From assembly GCA_028829895.1 (NCBI GenBank), contig CM054179.1:55807891-55871890 (forward strand): a DNA stretch of 64,000 nucleotides, read 5' to 3'. Below are positions 27,302-39,200 of the stretch, piece after piece. Position numbers and translations under genes: made by a program. The DNA comes from Sinotaia quadrata (taxonomy: Eukaryota > Mollusca > Gastropoda > Architaenioglossa > Viviparidae). Position 1 is the stretch's first letter, and each line of letters starts with the position of its first letter. The notes beneath the pieces are model-generated. The model ran no database searches, had not been told where the DNA came from, and saw only the letters and a program-made list of their open reading frames with translations.

Positions 27302-27317
27302 CCCGTCATATGACGGG
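27302..27317. other. 16-bp perfect palindrome
   Basis: CCCGTCATATGACGGG has no mismatch. It lies on the 3' side of the helicase fragment in that fragment's orientation, where Helitrons carry a terminal hairpin. The expected CTRR end 10-12 bases further on is not evident (a CTAG follows about 30 bases on). Confidence 0.5.
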
Positions 27318-27374
27318 TAGAAAATTAAAATGAATGCATTGCTAGGAACAAATGAATTTGTTTATTGGAAGGCT

Positions 27375-27970
27375 TGATTATAATCATATTGCCAGTGAAA
27401 ATTCAAGCATCATAAATAACCTTGACCGTCGTTTATTTTGATGAGTAATTTGATGTTTTCTGTTTCGTGAACGCGACAATGCAACAAAAAGCTGGCCATG
27501 TGAAAATACCGGCTCGCTCAAAAAAATACTCCCATGTGTTCGATTATAAATCATATTGCGAGTGAAAATTCGAGCATCATTTAGCAAATGACCTTGACCG
27601 TCGGATTTTTTTGGTCTCTTTTTCGTGAACACGACAATGCAACAAACAGCTGGCCATGTGAAAATACCGTCTCGCTCAAAAAAAAACTCCGACGTGCTCA
27701 AAGGTCAAGGATGCTTTAGCGTTTTGCAAAGACGGACAGAAATGGAAAACTATATATATGTGATTACTTATTTTTACAGGACAACCACAAAAATCTTAAA
27801 ATTGACTCTTCTCCGATTCATTTAGCAAGTGACCTTGGCCGGCGTTTTGATTTTTTTTTTTTAATGAGAACTTTGATGTTGTCTCTGCTTCCTTGTGACA
27901 ATGCAACAACAAAACTTCCACTTGCTCAAGGTTTGTCCTTGGGCGTTTTAGCGTTTCACACAGACGGATA
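27375..27970 (-). mobile_element. PIF1/Helitron helicase C-terminal fragments, duplicated
   Basis: The minus strand reads EPVFSHGQLFVALSRSRNRK at about 27540-27440, matching the C-terminal VALSR motif of PIF1-type helicases as found in Helitrons. A second copy of about 150-170 bp lies at about 27540-27700; there the same DNA reads in a shifted frame. A third, shorter relative lies at about 27820-27970. All are fragments lying 0.4-1 kb upstream of the SLC33A1 promoter. Confidence 0.6.
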
Positions 27971-27989
27971 CACAGAATTTGAATTGGAA

Positions 27990-27991
<2 letters not shown>

Positions 27992-28028
<37 letters not shown>
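27992..28028. repeat. (TA)n microsatellite
   Basis: Pure TA run of about 18 units beside the helicase-derived repeats. Confidence 0.9.
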
Positions 28029-28029
<1 letters not shown>

Positions 28030-28659
28030 TTGTGTTAATTCATATACAAACTAGTATACTTTACTGGTAATTGTAGCATTTACAGCTTTCATAAGAATTT
28101 TATCATTTTTTGTAATAGTAGTCACCAGTCATCTACATATGCTCCCTTCCTGCTCAAATAAGAAGAGTGGATAGTTAACAATTCAACAATCTTATTAAAA
28201 AAGAAAATAATAAAATTAACTCATTACAATTTGATAAAATTATAATCACACCAAGGCACTTAATAGAGATTCAGATCACACACACTTCTCTCATTAATTT
28301 TGACAATTAGAAGAATGAAAAAATAGTCATTAGTTAATAGTGTTTACCCACCTATTTTCTCTCCCTATTCGTGATCTTGCATGAAATCAGCGTTAACCAG
28401 GAGACACTCCTCCCACCAACTTCCTTTTCAACTGTCTTTATGATCCCTTGAATTTTATTGCATTGAGGGGTAAGATCAAATACTTAATATTTTGCCATTG
28501 TAAACTATTTTCGAAACTGCAAGATCATATATTTTCTGCTTTTATGTAAAATTATTTTGTAAACTTTTTCTGTTTCACTTACAGAAATTGGAGAAAACAA
28601 ACTATTTTTTTTAAAAGAGAAATTAATTTAAACTGTAAATTTAACTGAAAAACAGGAAA

Positions 28660-29190
28660 AGTGTTCAGTGGACAGATAAAAATATGAGACATTATCTACT
28701 AGCCAGTAGATCGGTCAAACCATGAGACATTACCTACTGGCCAGTGGACAAGTAAAAATATGAGACATTACCTACTAGCCAGTAGATTGGTCAAATCATG
28801 AGACATTACTTACTAGCCAGTGAACAGGTCAATTGATGAGACTATTATATGCTAGGCAATAGATAGGTCCAAGCAAGAGACATTATCTTTCAGCCAGTGG
28901 ACGTCAAACCATAAGACTTTATCTACTAGCCAGTGGATAGGTCAAACCTTGAGACATTGCTACTAGCTAGTGGATAGGACGAACCATACAGACATTATCT
29001 ACTAACTAGCCAGTTGATAGGTCAAGCTATTGAGACAGTATCTACTAGCCAGTGGATAGGTCAAACCGCTAAGACGTTACCTGCTAGACAGAGGATAGGT
29101 CAAACCTCTAAGACGTTACCTGCTAGACAGAGGATAGGTCAAATCTCTAAGACGTTACCTGCTAGCCAGATGATAGGTCAAGCTAACGTG
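28660..29190. repeat. Minisatellite, about 43-46 bp
   Basis: About 12 units containing GAGACATTATCTACTAGCCA and GTGGATAGGTCAAAC. Confidence 0.85.
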
Positions 29191-29270
29191 ATGGATGAAC
29201 TTTGAAGGTACATCTCATTGATTTTGTCCGATAGACTCATCAAAACATATACTTAAAGTTTATAATCGAA

Positions 29271-29428
29271 ACACACTAGATACAACACTGTAATGAATTT
29301 AGAGTAAATAATAATGTGGAATTAGATCAGGAATATTTACAAATACTAAACACACTAGATACAACACTGTAATGAATTTAGAGTAAATAATAATGTGGAA
29401 TTAGATCAGGAATATTTACAAATACTAA
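29271..29428. repeat. Perfect 79-bp tandem duplication
   Basis: ACACACTAGATACAACACTG and the following sequence recur after exactly 79 bp with no difference seen; a young event. Confidence 0.9.
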
Positions 29429-29429
29429 A

Positions 29430-30400
29430 CAATTACTCGGACGTATGAATTGAACTTAAAAGCCCTAAACATTAAATTTAGAAGATTATTGATATCAACA
29501 TTCAGCAGACGAAACAAATACAGAATGAGATACTAGTATTTCATACAATGAAACAAACAAATCCAAAAGTATTTGTACTTTTGGAATGAAAGTGTTATTA
29601 TTTTTTTTAAAAGGTTTTTGTTGATACTTTTATGACTACAATTTACTGCTGTATGTAGAACTCAATTTTAATAAGAACAAAATCATCTGGGTTTACTTTA
29701 ATTACTAATAATTTACATGACTAATTGTTGTGGTGGTGGTGGTGGTTACAATTAAATGTAATGCGCTCATTAATCAGGGGGTGTAATTTGTATGTTCAAT
29801 TTTCAAAGGGTCATAAACAATTGCATGTCATTTTTTTTCAAGATTTAATTTTCAAAATAAATAAATATGATTGTCGTAATAATATTACGTTAATTCAGAA
29901 TAATTTTATTCAGTAATACATATTAACTGTATATCTGAAGACACTTTAACTGTTTAAAAATATACTTTATGGTTTTAAAATAAATGTAAAATGCTGTACA
30001 AATCCGAAATTGCGAAAGTGACACTGTAAAAAGCAAGTAAATTTCCAAAGCCTGTATTTCGCAACCACAGATTAACGGAAATAAGTACATTTAGTGGAAG
30101 GAGAGAAAAGCGACAACTCTATATCGATTCTGTTTTGATTGTTGTTCTTTACTTTTGCATAATATTTATAAAAATGATTTTATGATTAAAACCACTAACT
30201 CTGTATTTATATTAACCTTTTAGATACTGAAATTTGTTATTGTTTCCTTGTGTGGGGGTACTGTTTTCATTCTTTATAACAAGAATAATATTTGCAATTA
30301 GGCATAAATTCAGTGATTAATTCTATAATGCTAAAACAAAAATATTTTACTTTTCCAATTTATCAATTTGCCATGCAGTGAGGAACCAGGCTTGCAAAGC
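29430..30400. other. Intergenic AT-rich DNA
   Basis: Between the SLC33A1 promoter side and the arylsulfatase 3' end. Nothing recognised. Confidence 0.5.
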
Positions 30401-30404
30401 AAAT

Positions 30405-30560
30405 CAGGTACACTCACGAAAGTCAGGTACACTCACGAAAGTCGGGTACACTCACGAAAGTCAGGTACACTCATGAAAGTCAGGTACACTCACGAAAGTC
30501 AGGTACACTCATGCAAGTCAGGTACATTCATTTAAGTCAGGTATACTCATGCAAGTCAGA
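30405..30560. repeat. 19-bp tandem repeat past arylsulfatase
   Basis: About eight copies of GTCAGGTACACTCACGAAA, decaying to the right; a variant CAAGTCAGGTACACT recurs at 30686. Confidence 0.9.
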
Positions 30561-30700
30561 TAACACTGTGTATGCAATAGAATATATATTTTTCATGCAT
30601 TAGACACATTGTGTTTATCAAGTCATACATATTCTCGCAAGTATATCAGACACTGTATTCTTCCAAGGAATAACAATTTTTTCGAGCAAGTCAGGTACAC

Positions 30701-30706
30701 TTTATT
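30701..30706 (-). promoter_or_regulatory. Candidate polyadenylation signal of arylsulfatase
   Basis: AATAAA on the minus strand, about 180 nt past the stop codon and before the 19-bp array at 30405-30560. Confidence 0.45.
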
Positions 30707-30886
30707 TGCAAAGGGAGAGTATTCATTCGACAGAATTTTAGTGTACTTCACGTCCTGCAGTACGAACATAATTAAGGTTTGGGTTGAACGGCATCTAACT
30801 GCAGTTTTGAATGAAACAATCTAACGAACAGACAGAAAAACATATTAACTTAAAAAGCAAGCAAACAGTGATCTTAACAAAAATAG

Positions 30887-31059
30887 TTAACACCATCCAG
30901 GCGTCCAGACTCCGTAGTAATGGTCTGGATGTGCAGCTGAATTGTTCATGGGATAATGTGGAGGCACGTACTTCTGCTTATATTCGTACAGGCGTGTTCT
31001 CAATCTGTTCACAATATCGGGCATTGTGGAAGCAAGGTTCACGCGTTCTGTAGGATCGT
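30887..31059 (-). CDS. ARSB: Arylsulfatase exon 14 (stop)
   Basis: 173 nt with acceptor CTGTCACAG|AC. It encodes [20 protein letters not shown], then [20 protein letters not shown] and TPGWC before TAA. The DP-ER-NLA and GVW motifs are typical of ARSB C-termini. Confidence 0.95.
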
Positions 31060-33165
31060 CTGTGACAGAAAAATTGTAAAATCTATAAAACTTATTTTTT
31101 ATAAATTTGTAACTGAGCAAACAGAAAGAAAAATCAAAACGATACAAATACATGTAATCAATGGGAGGGCCATCTAAGCATCAAAACTGTAACCAATTAA
31201 ATAAAATAACACCGACAAGTTTATAAACAAAATAACCATTCAACAATATGAACGTCATAAAATCCAACAGTTAGCAGCAGTATGTACATAGAAAATAAAA
31301 TAAGAGAAACAAACAAATAACATTATATACAACTACATGTACATGAGACAGAACAAATATCATAGAACAGACGCAGTCCCACACCAAGCTCCCAAACACA
31401 CCTCATAACCAATGTCCCCTCTACGGTGCGCAGCAGTTTTAGAATTCCGCGCACAAGTTTTGGCAGCAAGCTCAACAACCGCCAGTTCCGCGCACACAGG
31501 AAAAGTATTAGAGGGAACGTTGCTCATAACCCGTCCCCACTCCCAATCCCCAGCGTGAAATCGGACTAGGCCGGAAGTGCTCTTCACAAATTAAGTAAGT
31601 AAATGTAATGCAGCCATAATAGATATGAAATACAGCTAAGATATTAAGACTATATGTAATGGAGTAATGGAACACTGGACTGAGGTAACAGAAAATCGAA
31701 GAAGTAACACAATAACATACCTAAAGTAATAGAATACTGGATTGAAGTGGCAGAATACCGGACTGAAATAACAGAATGCATACCAGGCTATAATAACAGC
31801 TAGAATACCGGGCTTAAGTAACAGAGTATCAGCCTGTTAGAACAGAATATCGGGCTGAAATAACAAATACCCTACCGGGCTATAGTAACAGAATACCGGG
31901 TAGAAGTAACTGAATACCGGGCAGAAGTAACAGAATACCAGGCAGAAGTAACAGAATACCGGGCATATTTAAATAATCTGGTGCACTGGTAGACTTCAAA
32001 AAACATGGCCTACTGAAAATGAGCAAACAGTATGCTACAAGTGAATGATATTTTTTGAAGAAACGTCAAACACGGGGAAAATGCATCAATGCGAGTGTTT
32101 AATCAATTAACGCATTTCAATTTGTTTTTTGTTTTGTTTTAGGAATTAAGAACAATCAAAGAATATTTTTAAAAAAATACACTAGCATCAGCTTACGAGG
32201 TTATATTTGCAGAATGAATCAAGATGGTCTAAATGGGGTTTTATTATAGTTTTGTATACATTAATGCATATAAAATATTGTATTGTGCTTAAACTTAGAA
32301 ACTTTCTGGTATTGTGAAAGATATGGTGTTCGAGAAGTAGATTGCTAGTTTTGATGGCGGTGTGGATGGAGTGTTCCTTAGTAGTATGGCCGTGTTCCAA
32401 AAGTACTGGTGTTGGCATTTCTGCTGTACATAGATTGTTTATTTTACAGTATTTGTGTTAGGATTTCAATGTTCACATAAACATAGATTGTTCATTTCAT
32501 AGTAACTGTAAGACTGGTGTTGGTATTTCAGTGTTCACAAGTACATAGATTGTTCGTTTTATAGTAAGACTGTTGATATTTCAGCGCGCGCGCACACACA
32601 CACACACACACACATACACTCGCGCGCACACACACACACACAGAAAGGTAAGATTAGAGATGATAGATATTTCACTGTACACACGATTGGAGGTTGGTAC
32701 TTTAACAGTAAGACTGGAAAGTGATGATTCTTATAAATATGTCAGTTGTTTAGAGTCAGACAACTATATCAAACATTGTAAATTACTTAAAACTATTTGA
32801 AATTTGTGATGAAAATGATTTCTGCAAAAGTTGTGATTTATAAAGAAATATTTTACCAACGGATATCTTCTAATTCATTAGTTTGAAAGAATTTAAACAA
32901 ATCAGAAGTATTTGTTATTAATCAGATTAATATATTCTATTCTATTCTTTCTTTCTTTCTCTCTCTCTTTCTTTCTCTCTCTCTTTTTCTCTTTCTCTCT
33001 TTCTGTCTCTCTCTCTCTCTTTCTTCAGTTCCAAATTAAATCCAGTGCAGTCTCTTCTCGTCTTTTTTGTTGTCTCTACTTTGTCTCGGGTTGAACTACA
33101 GATACCTGTGATGTTAAATAAAAGTGGACTTTTCTCTCTGTCTGTCTGTCTGTCTGTCTCTCTCG

Positions 33166-33216
<51 letters not shown>

Positions 33217-36200
33217 ATTAGACTACACTGTTACCAAAGATGTTGAATAATTGGACTTCTTTCTCCCATTCCGTTATCCCAGTGCTTGAGTTCTTGTTGA
33301 CGCGTGCCAGAAAGCTTACTTCGTCTACCAACCACTCTGACTCGTTGTATGATTGATCAGGTGTGTACCAGCCACCGTAACTTCCTGGAAGGCCTATAAG
33401 TAACTTGTAATCTCCTTGCCTGAAAACCGAGAGGGTTAAAATTATAATACTTCTGTCGATTTTTTCTTTTTGTGTTGTCTTGAGAAAGCACAGCGTTTAC
33501 AGATATGTGTGGAGCTTGAATCTATATCATACACATGCATATAGGCATGAATAATTACAATATGTTACGCTTGCGTATGTATGTGTATTTTAATCTGTTA
33601 CGTCAATGATTAAATATATTAGCATTATTTCTTTACAGGTGTGTATATTTGGGTGAACCGTCTCTTCGCTTAGTTATTATTATTTGATTTTATTTAATTA
33701 TGATTATCAGCAGTGATCTCAAGTGGAAGAGTTATCATTTATATTGTTATACTCCATCCTAGGTATACGCTGGTCATCTAGGGCTACTTGGCAAACCATT
33801 TTAAGCGGTGTGTGTATGACGTAGCCCTCTCACTAAAAGTAACTATACGTTCGTCTAACTATCAAATAAGTGCAATAGCTGGGGACTTTACTAAACAGAA
33901 ATTACTTTGACTCGTGTTTAACTAAACATTTAGTAAGCCCCTTTTGTCTCATTCCTTTTCATTCTAAATAATATGAACAATAATAACAATGATGATTAAC
34001 CGCTGAACGTATGAACAATAAAAACAAATAAAGTATGAACAATAATAACAATGATGATTAACCGTTGAACGGTTATACAAAGAGCAGGATACACTTAACA
34101 CATAAAACACATAATGCAAAGTAATACGAATGCTATTTACAATTAACATGGTATGAAATCTCCTTCTGCTAAAATGAATTAAAATACAACATTGTATCAG
34201 ATCACAATATACTTACGAAAAAAGACATTCAGAGTGAAAAGTAAACCTATGGAATAATTACGGTTTGACAGATGAACAATTGCAACTTGATGGATGAAAA
34301 GTAAACCTATGGAATAATTACGGTTTGACAGATGAACAATTGCAACTTGATGGATGAAAAGTAAACCTATGGAATAATTACGGTTTGACAGATGAACAAT
34401 TACAACTTGATGGATGAAAAGTAAACCTATGGAATAATTACGGTTTGACAGATGAACAATTACAACTTGATGGATGAAAAAGTAGATGGGAATATGGTAG
34501 TGGCGGTCTTTACTACGCTGGTCACGGCCAGGCCAAATACCATTAAAACTGTGTTGTCACGAACACAATTCACCAATTCATCGTTGACAACTCACTCTCC
34601 GTCCAAGAAATCTTGCAAAATTTTAAGTCACAATATACTTCTATTGTTTTCCTAATTTTGACAGATTTCACAAGGATTGCACAGTTCACAACTTTACTTA
34701 ATACAGTTCCCAAACAAGGATAAAAAATAAAATAGAGAGATAAATTCACGAGAAGAATAAGTTCACAATTCCTGATGTATACTTTGAATTACATACACAT
34801 ATCTCAATTGATGTTAGAATATAATAAACTAGTCTTCACTTGATGACTATATATGTATAATGAGAGCGGTGCAAGGTCTTTCCTGCTTTCTAACCTTTCA
34901 CAATACCTGGACATCTCTATCATGGTCCATCACTACAACTACCGTCGAGTCACCCTAACTCATTCAGAGCCATTGCTGGGAGAGGCGCAAACTCTTCAAT
35001 ATGTAAGTCATGAATCGAGAGATGTGGGTACTGTTCTTTGCCGTCGTAAAGAGCCGTTCCTTCTTTTTTTTTGTAAGCCATAATATCATGCAAGCCAGCA
35101 AAGGTACAATGGGCGCGAACCGCTAATTGGTAACTAATGTATCTAAAAAAAACAATGATCTTTTACTCATAATTTTATTAGTGGATCACTAGAGAACATA
35201 GAACTCAGGTTCTCATAATTTGTTTTTAAAATATTGTTACAAATCAAAAACACTATTTGTAGATTCGAACAAAAACAATATTTTATTTGTCTCACACAGC
35301 GATGAGGTTGGATTTGTATTTACTGATCAAGAGAAGACTGTTATAATGGCTCTGTTGACCCACTCACCTTATGCCGGCATATCCTGCATTCGGAAGAAAT
35401 ACGTCATCTATGTTATAGACGAACTCTGATCGCGGTGACGCACTTCCTGTGCTGATCGCCTCCCACATACTAATGCCATCAATTTCCGGATCCGTAATTT
35501 TACCCCCTGCAGCTGCAACAATTGTCGGCGTCCAGTCCACTGCATGCATCATTCTAGGAGGCGAGACAAAGAAAGAAACACGAAGGAAAGCAATGACAGT
35601 ATGGCGCAGGATTTTAAAGGCGCATGTCACGAAGTATACTTGCTTCTAGATTAGTGTAGGTCATATCTAAAACCAAATGATTAAGTTTGTTGTCATTAAC
35701 TCTTGAAGAATTTTCTCCCTTGCACAGCTGTGCCCCGGTTGGCCGTAGGGAATTGTAGCTGATGATAACATTTATTTCCAAGAGGCGATTATCTCATTTT
35801 AAAAAAAGAAAGACTTTCTTCATGGGAGATTCAAAGAGCCGAATTTGTTGTTTTTATTTAAATAATTGTTTGTGTTTTTGTTTTGCTTTGGTTTTGTTCA
35901 TGTATTGTTGATTTTGACACTCATTTTTAATGAGTAGCTAACACTGACTTTCGTTTTGCGCACTTTCAATAAGAATAGTTAGCAAAGAGATGTATAATGA
36001 TTAGCCATACATAAGTTAAAAAATGAGAGGTAACAGATTTTACTAGATGGTCGAAGAGCAAAGCGATCCACAATATTCTTGGCAAAACTCCCTTTAGGCC
36101 TATGTCAAACCTGCTGTTATTGTTATTGTCTGGTATCTCTTCTTGGCTTAGGACGATTTCGCTGTCTGGCACAAGGTGTGCCAGTGCTGAGAGTAAAATT

Positions 36201-39200
36201 TAGTTTAATGTATCTTGATGTTCTATTAAATCATGCGTTGTGTTTGCGTTTTCTTGTGGTGTTCGTTTAAATCCGAAATTTTGTGACATTTATTTAAAAT
36301 CCTTTATATTAGGTGTGCCCAGTAATGTTCTGTGTTCATTTTAAATCCTCTATTAATGTCTTGATGCCCATTTTCATTTATAATGGATTTCGTTTGCTTA
36401 AGGTTCTCTTAGAGTACTTAAAAGAATAAGGATTTCATGTGTGCTAATTACTTTTAATTGGTGTATATTTTAATTCTGTAGAAATCTGAGAATTAATTGC
36501 TAAACCTTGAACAATTCAAATTATAAGGTTTGTCATGTGCTAATTACTGTTGGTGTACATTTTAATTATGTAGAAATCTGAGAATTAATTGCTAAACCTT
36601 GAACAATTCAAATTATAAGGTTTGTCATGTGCTAATTACTGTTGGTGTACATTTTAATTCTGTAGAAATCTGAGAACGTTTTGCTAAACCTTGAACAATT
36701 TAGTTGGTTATGCCTTTATGCTCGTTATAAATCATTTCATGCTGTTTGTACTTAATACTTAAATCTGTCACATTAATCTTAAATCCTATAGGAATTTAAC
36801 AATTATTATGTGCATGTTAACTTATATTCCAGTATGATTTTATAATTATTATTGTAATATCAGGTCCTTTTGTGTGCTTTTTATTCTGGTATGATGTTCA
36901 TTTAAATTTATTTTAAATCTTACAAGATTGAGTGCATTTATGAATGTTTATCTATTTATGTTTTTTGTAAATCCCAATGGAATTCTTTAACCTCTGACCT
37001 CTGTCTTCAAATACTAAAAATGGAAAGTATACATTGTGCATGACTTCACAAAATTGTGTATCTACCCTTCATAACTTTACACCATTGTGTAGGCATAATT
37101 GCCTTCCATAACTTTACAAATTATGTATATACCCTTCATAACTTCACAAAATTATGTATCTACTCTTCATAACTTTACACTATATATATACTTTACAAAT
37201 TTATGTATTTACCTTCATAACTTCACAAAATTGAGTCTACCCTTCATAACTTTACAAATTATGTGTTTACCCTTCATAACTGTACAACATTGTGTATCCA
37301 CCCGTCATAACTTTACAAATTATGTATTTACCCTTCATAACGAGTGCCTGTCACTTGGAGTCCAGATCCGTGCACAAAGGCAACCACCCGAGTCCCACCC
37401 TCCCACAATGTGAACTTGCCCCCACGAAGCGGGTAATTGTTTCCATTATACTTTGGCCCTCCACCATTCTGAAAGATATAAGAATCGTCCGCACAAAATT
37501 AATTCAGTTATTATCGTAGCGTCATGGTGGCCTGGATATAATGCCTCCACAACAGTATGTTCTCTTAGATATAATTCCATCATTTACTGGCCTAGACATA
37601 TTGTCATCATTTAACTGGCCTAGACATATTGCCATCATTTAAATGGCCTAGACATATTGCCATCATTTAAATGGCCTAGACATATTGCCATCATTTAAAT
37701 GGCCTAGACATATTGCCATCATTTACTGGCCTAGACATATTGCCATCATTTACTGGCCTAGACATATTGCCATCATTTAAATGGCCTAGACATATTGCCA
37801 TCATTTCCTGGCCTAGATATATTGCCATCATTTAAATGGCCTAGACATATTGCCATCATTTTAAATGGCCTAGCAGCAAATTGGGTCAAAGATCGCTGGC
37901 TTAGATTGTTCAAACCACGTTGTAAATTTGTTGCCCATGAAAGCCTACAGTGTTGTGTCTGAGTATACGTTTATGTCGTTGTATACTTCTTGGTGTACTT
38001 TTCAATTGTAGTAGATGTTTATAAAGGTAGAACAGGAATTATTTATATCTTGTATTGTATTTTTTATGTATTTTTTTTTAATGAGAAATGATCTTAAAGT
38101 TTGCATATTTTATGATTTATGTGTGAGAATCGTCTTCCCAATCCATATATATATATATTTTTTTAAAATTTTATTTGTACTTTTAAATATAAAATGTTAG
38201 TAAAGAGTTGTTTAAAGAGTAATTAAAGTAGTTTCAACAGATAATTCAATCATCATGCAACTCTAAACACAGACAAGCCGATTAGCGCCATCTTTTTATG
38301 AGGCAAGCTGTTTGCATAATTATAACTAATTATAGGAAGCGCTTCCGGTATGGACTAATTTCGCGCCAAGGGGCTGACTTCACAGCCTTCGTTTTATAGT
38401 ATGTTGGCGTATGAGGGCGTGTTTTTAGATCCCTACATAAGCTGGAGTGCGGTTGGTGCGTGTCGGAATGAACAGTGCTCTACATGAGCTGAATAAAGAA
38501 ATTTTTTTAAAAAAAGACAGTTAAAGGTGTTCCTGCATCTTCTGTCACTGTTGCTGCCAATTGGCATCATTGGTGTTGAAGATTCGAACCTACCCTTATC
38601 GCAGAACATTACGGCATTATGTTAGCTTTTGGTATTTCCACACACAACATTACGTTCAGCTTAGTAATACAAAGCCATAGCATCATTAGCATCATGCTCT
38701 CCCTTGCAATCTGACGTCACAGCATACGTTTACCATATTAATTGGGATCTAGCAGCATTTTGCTGACCTTGGTAATCTGGACCCGGTAATTTAGCGTCAT
38801 TGTTCTTTCATTTTGTCCTTTATAAACAAGTTTACCTTGATAATTTGACTTATGTTGTTCTGCTCACTTTTGTAATCTAATGCCTCTTCATTATATCTGC
38901 ATTGCTAATTGGACGTCACAGTATTGTAATTTGACATACAAACCTTAGAGACATGTTTCTGATTAAAGAAATCGAACGCGTCAAGACTCTCGTCTTGTAA
39001 CGGAGATTTACATCTGAAGAAAAACGGATTGTAGGGATTTACTTCAGGCCTGAGGGCTTACATTTGATTTTTAAAAAGAAATATATATGTATCGGCTGTA
39101 AAGAGTTACGTTAGACCTGATGACTTACATTTGATGAAAAGTTTACGCATTGGCTTAGAGATTTGCGTCAAGCTTAAGGACTTACATCAGAAGTTTACGT

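Noticed and set aside
37338..37345. Donor ACTC|GTTATG for exon 11
   Set aside because: It leaves phase 1, which does not fit exon 12; GAAGG|GTAAAT ten bases on restores the frame and the family motif.
38569..38588. Exact tRNA primer-site match
   Set aside because: The similarity to a leucine-tRNA primer site is only partial (extra bases in the middle), so the LTR is reported only as possible.
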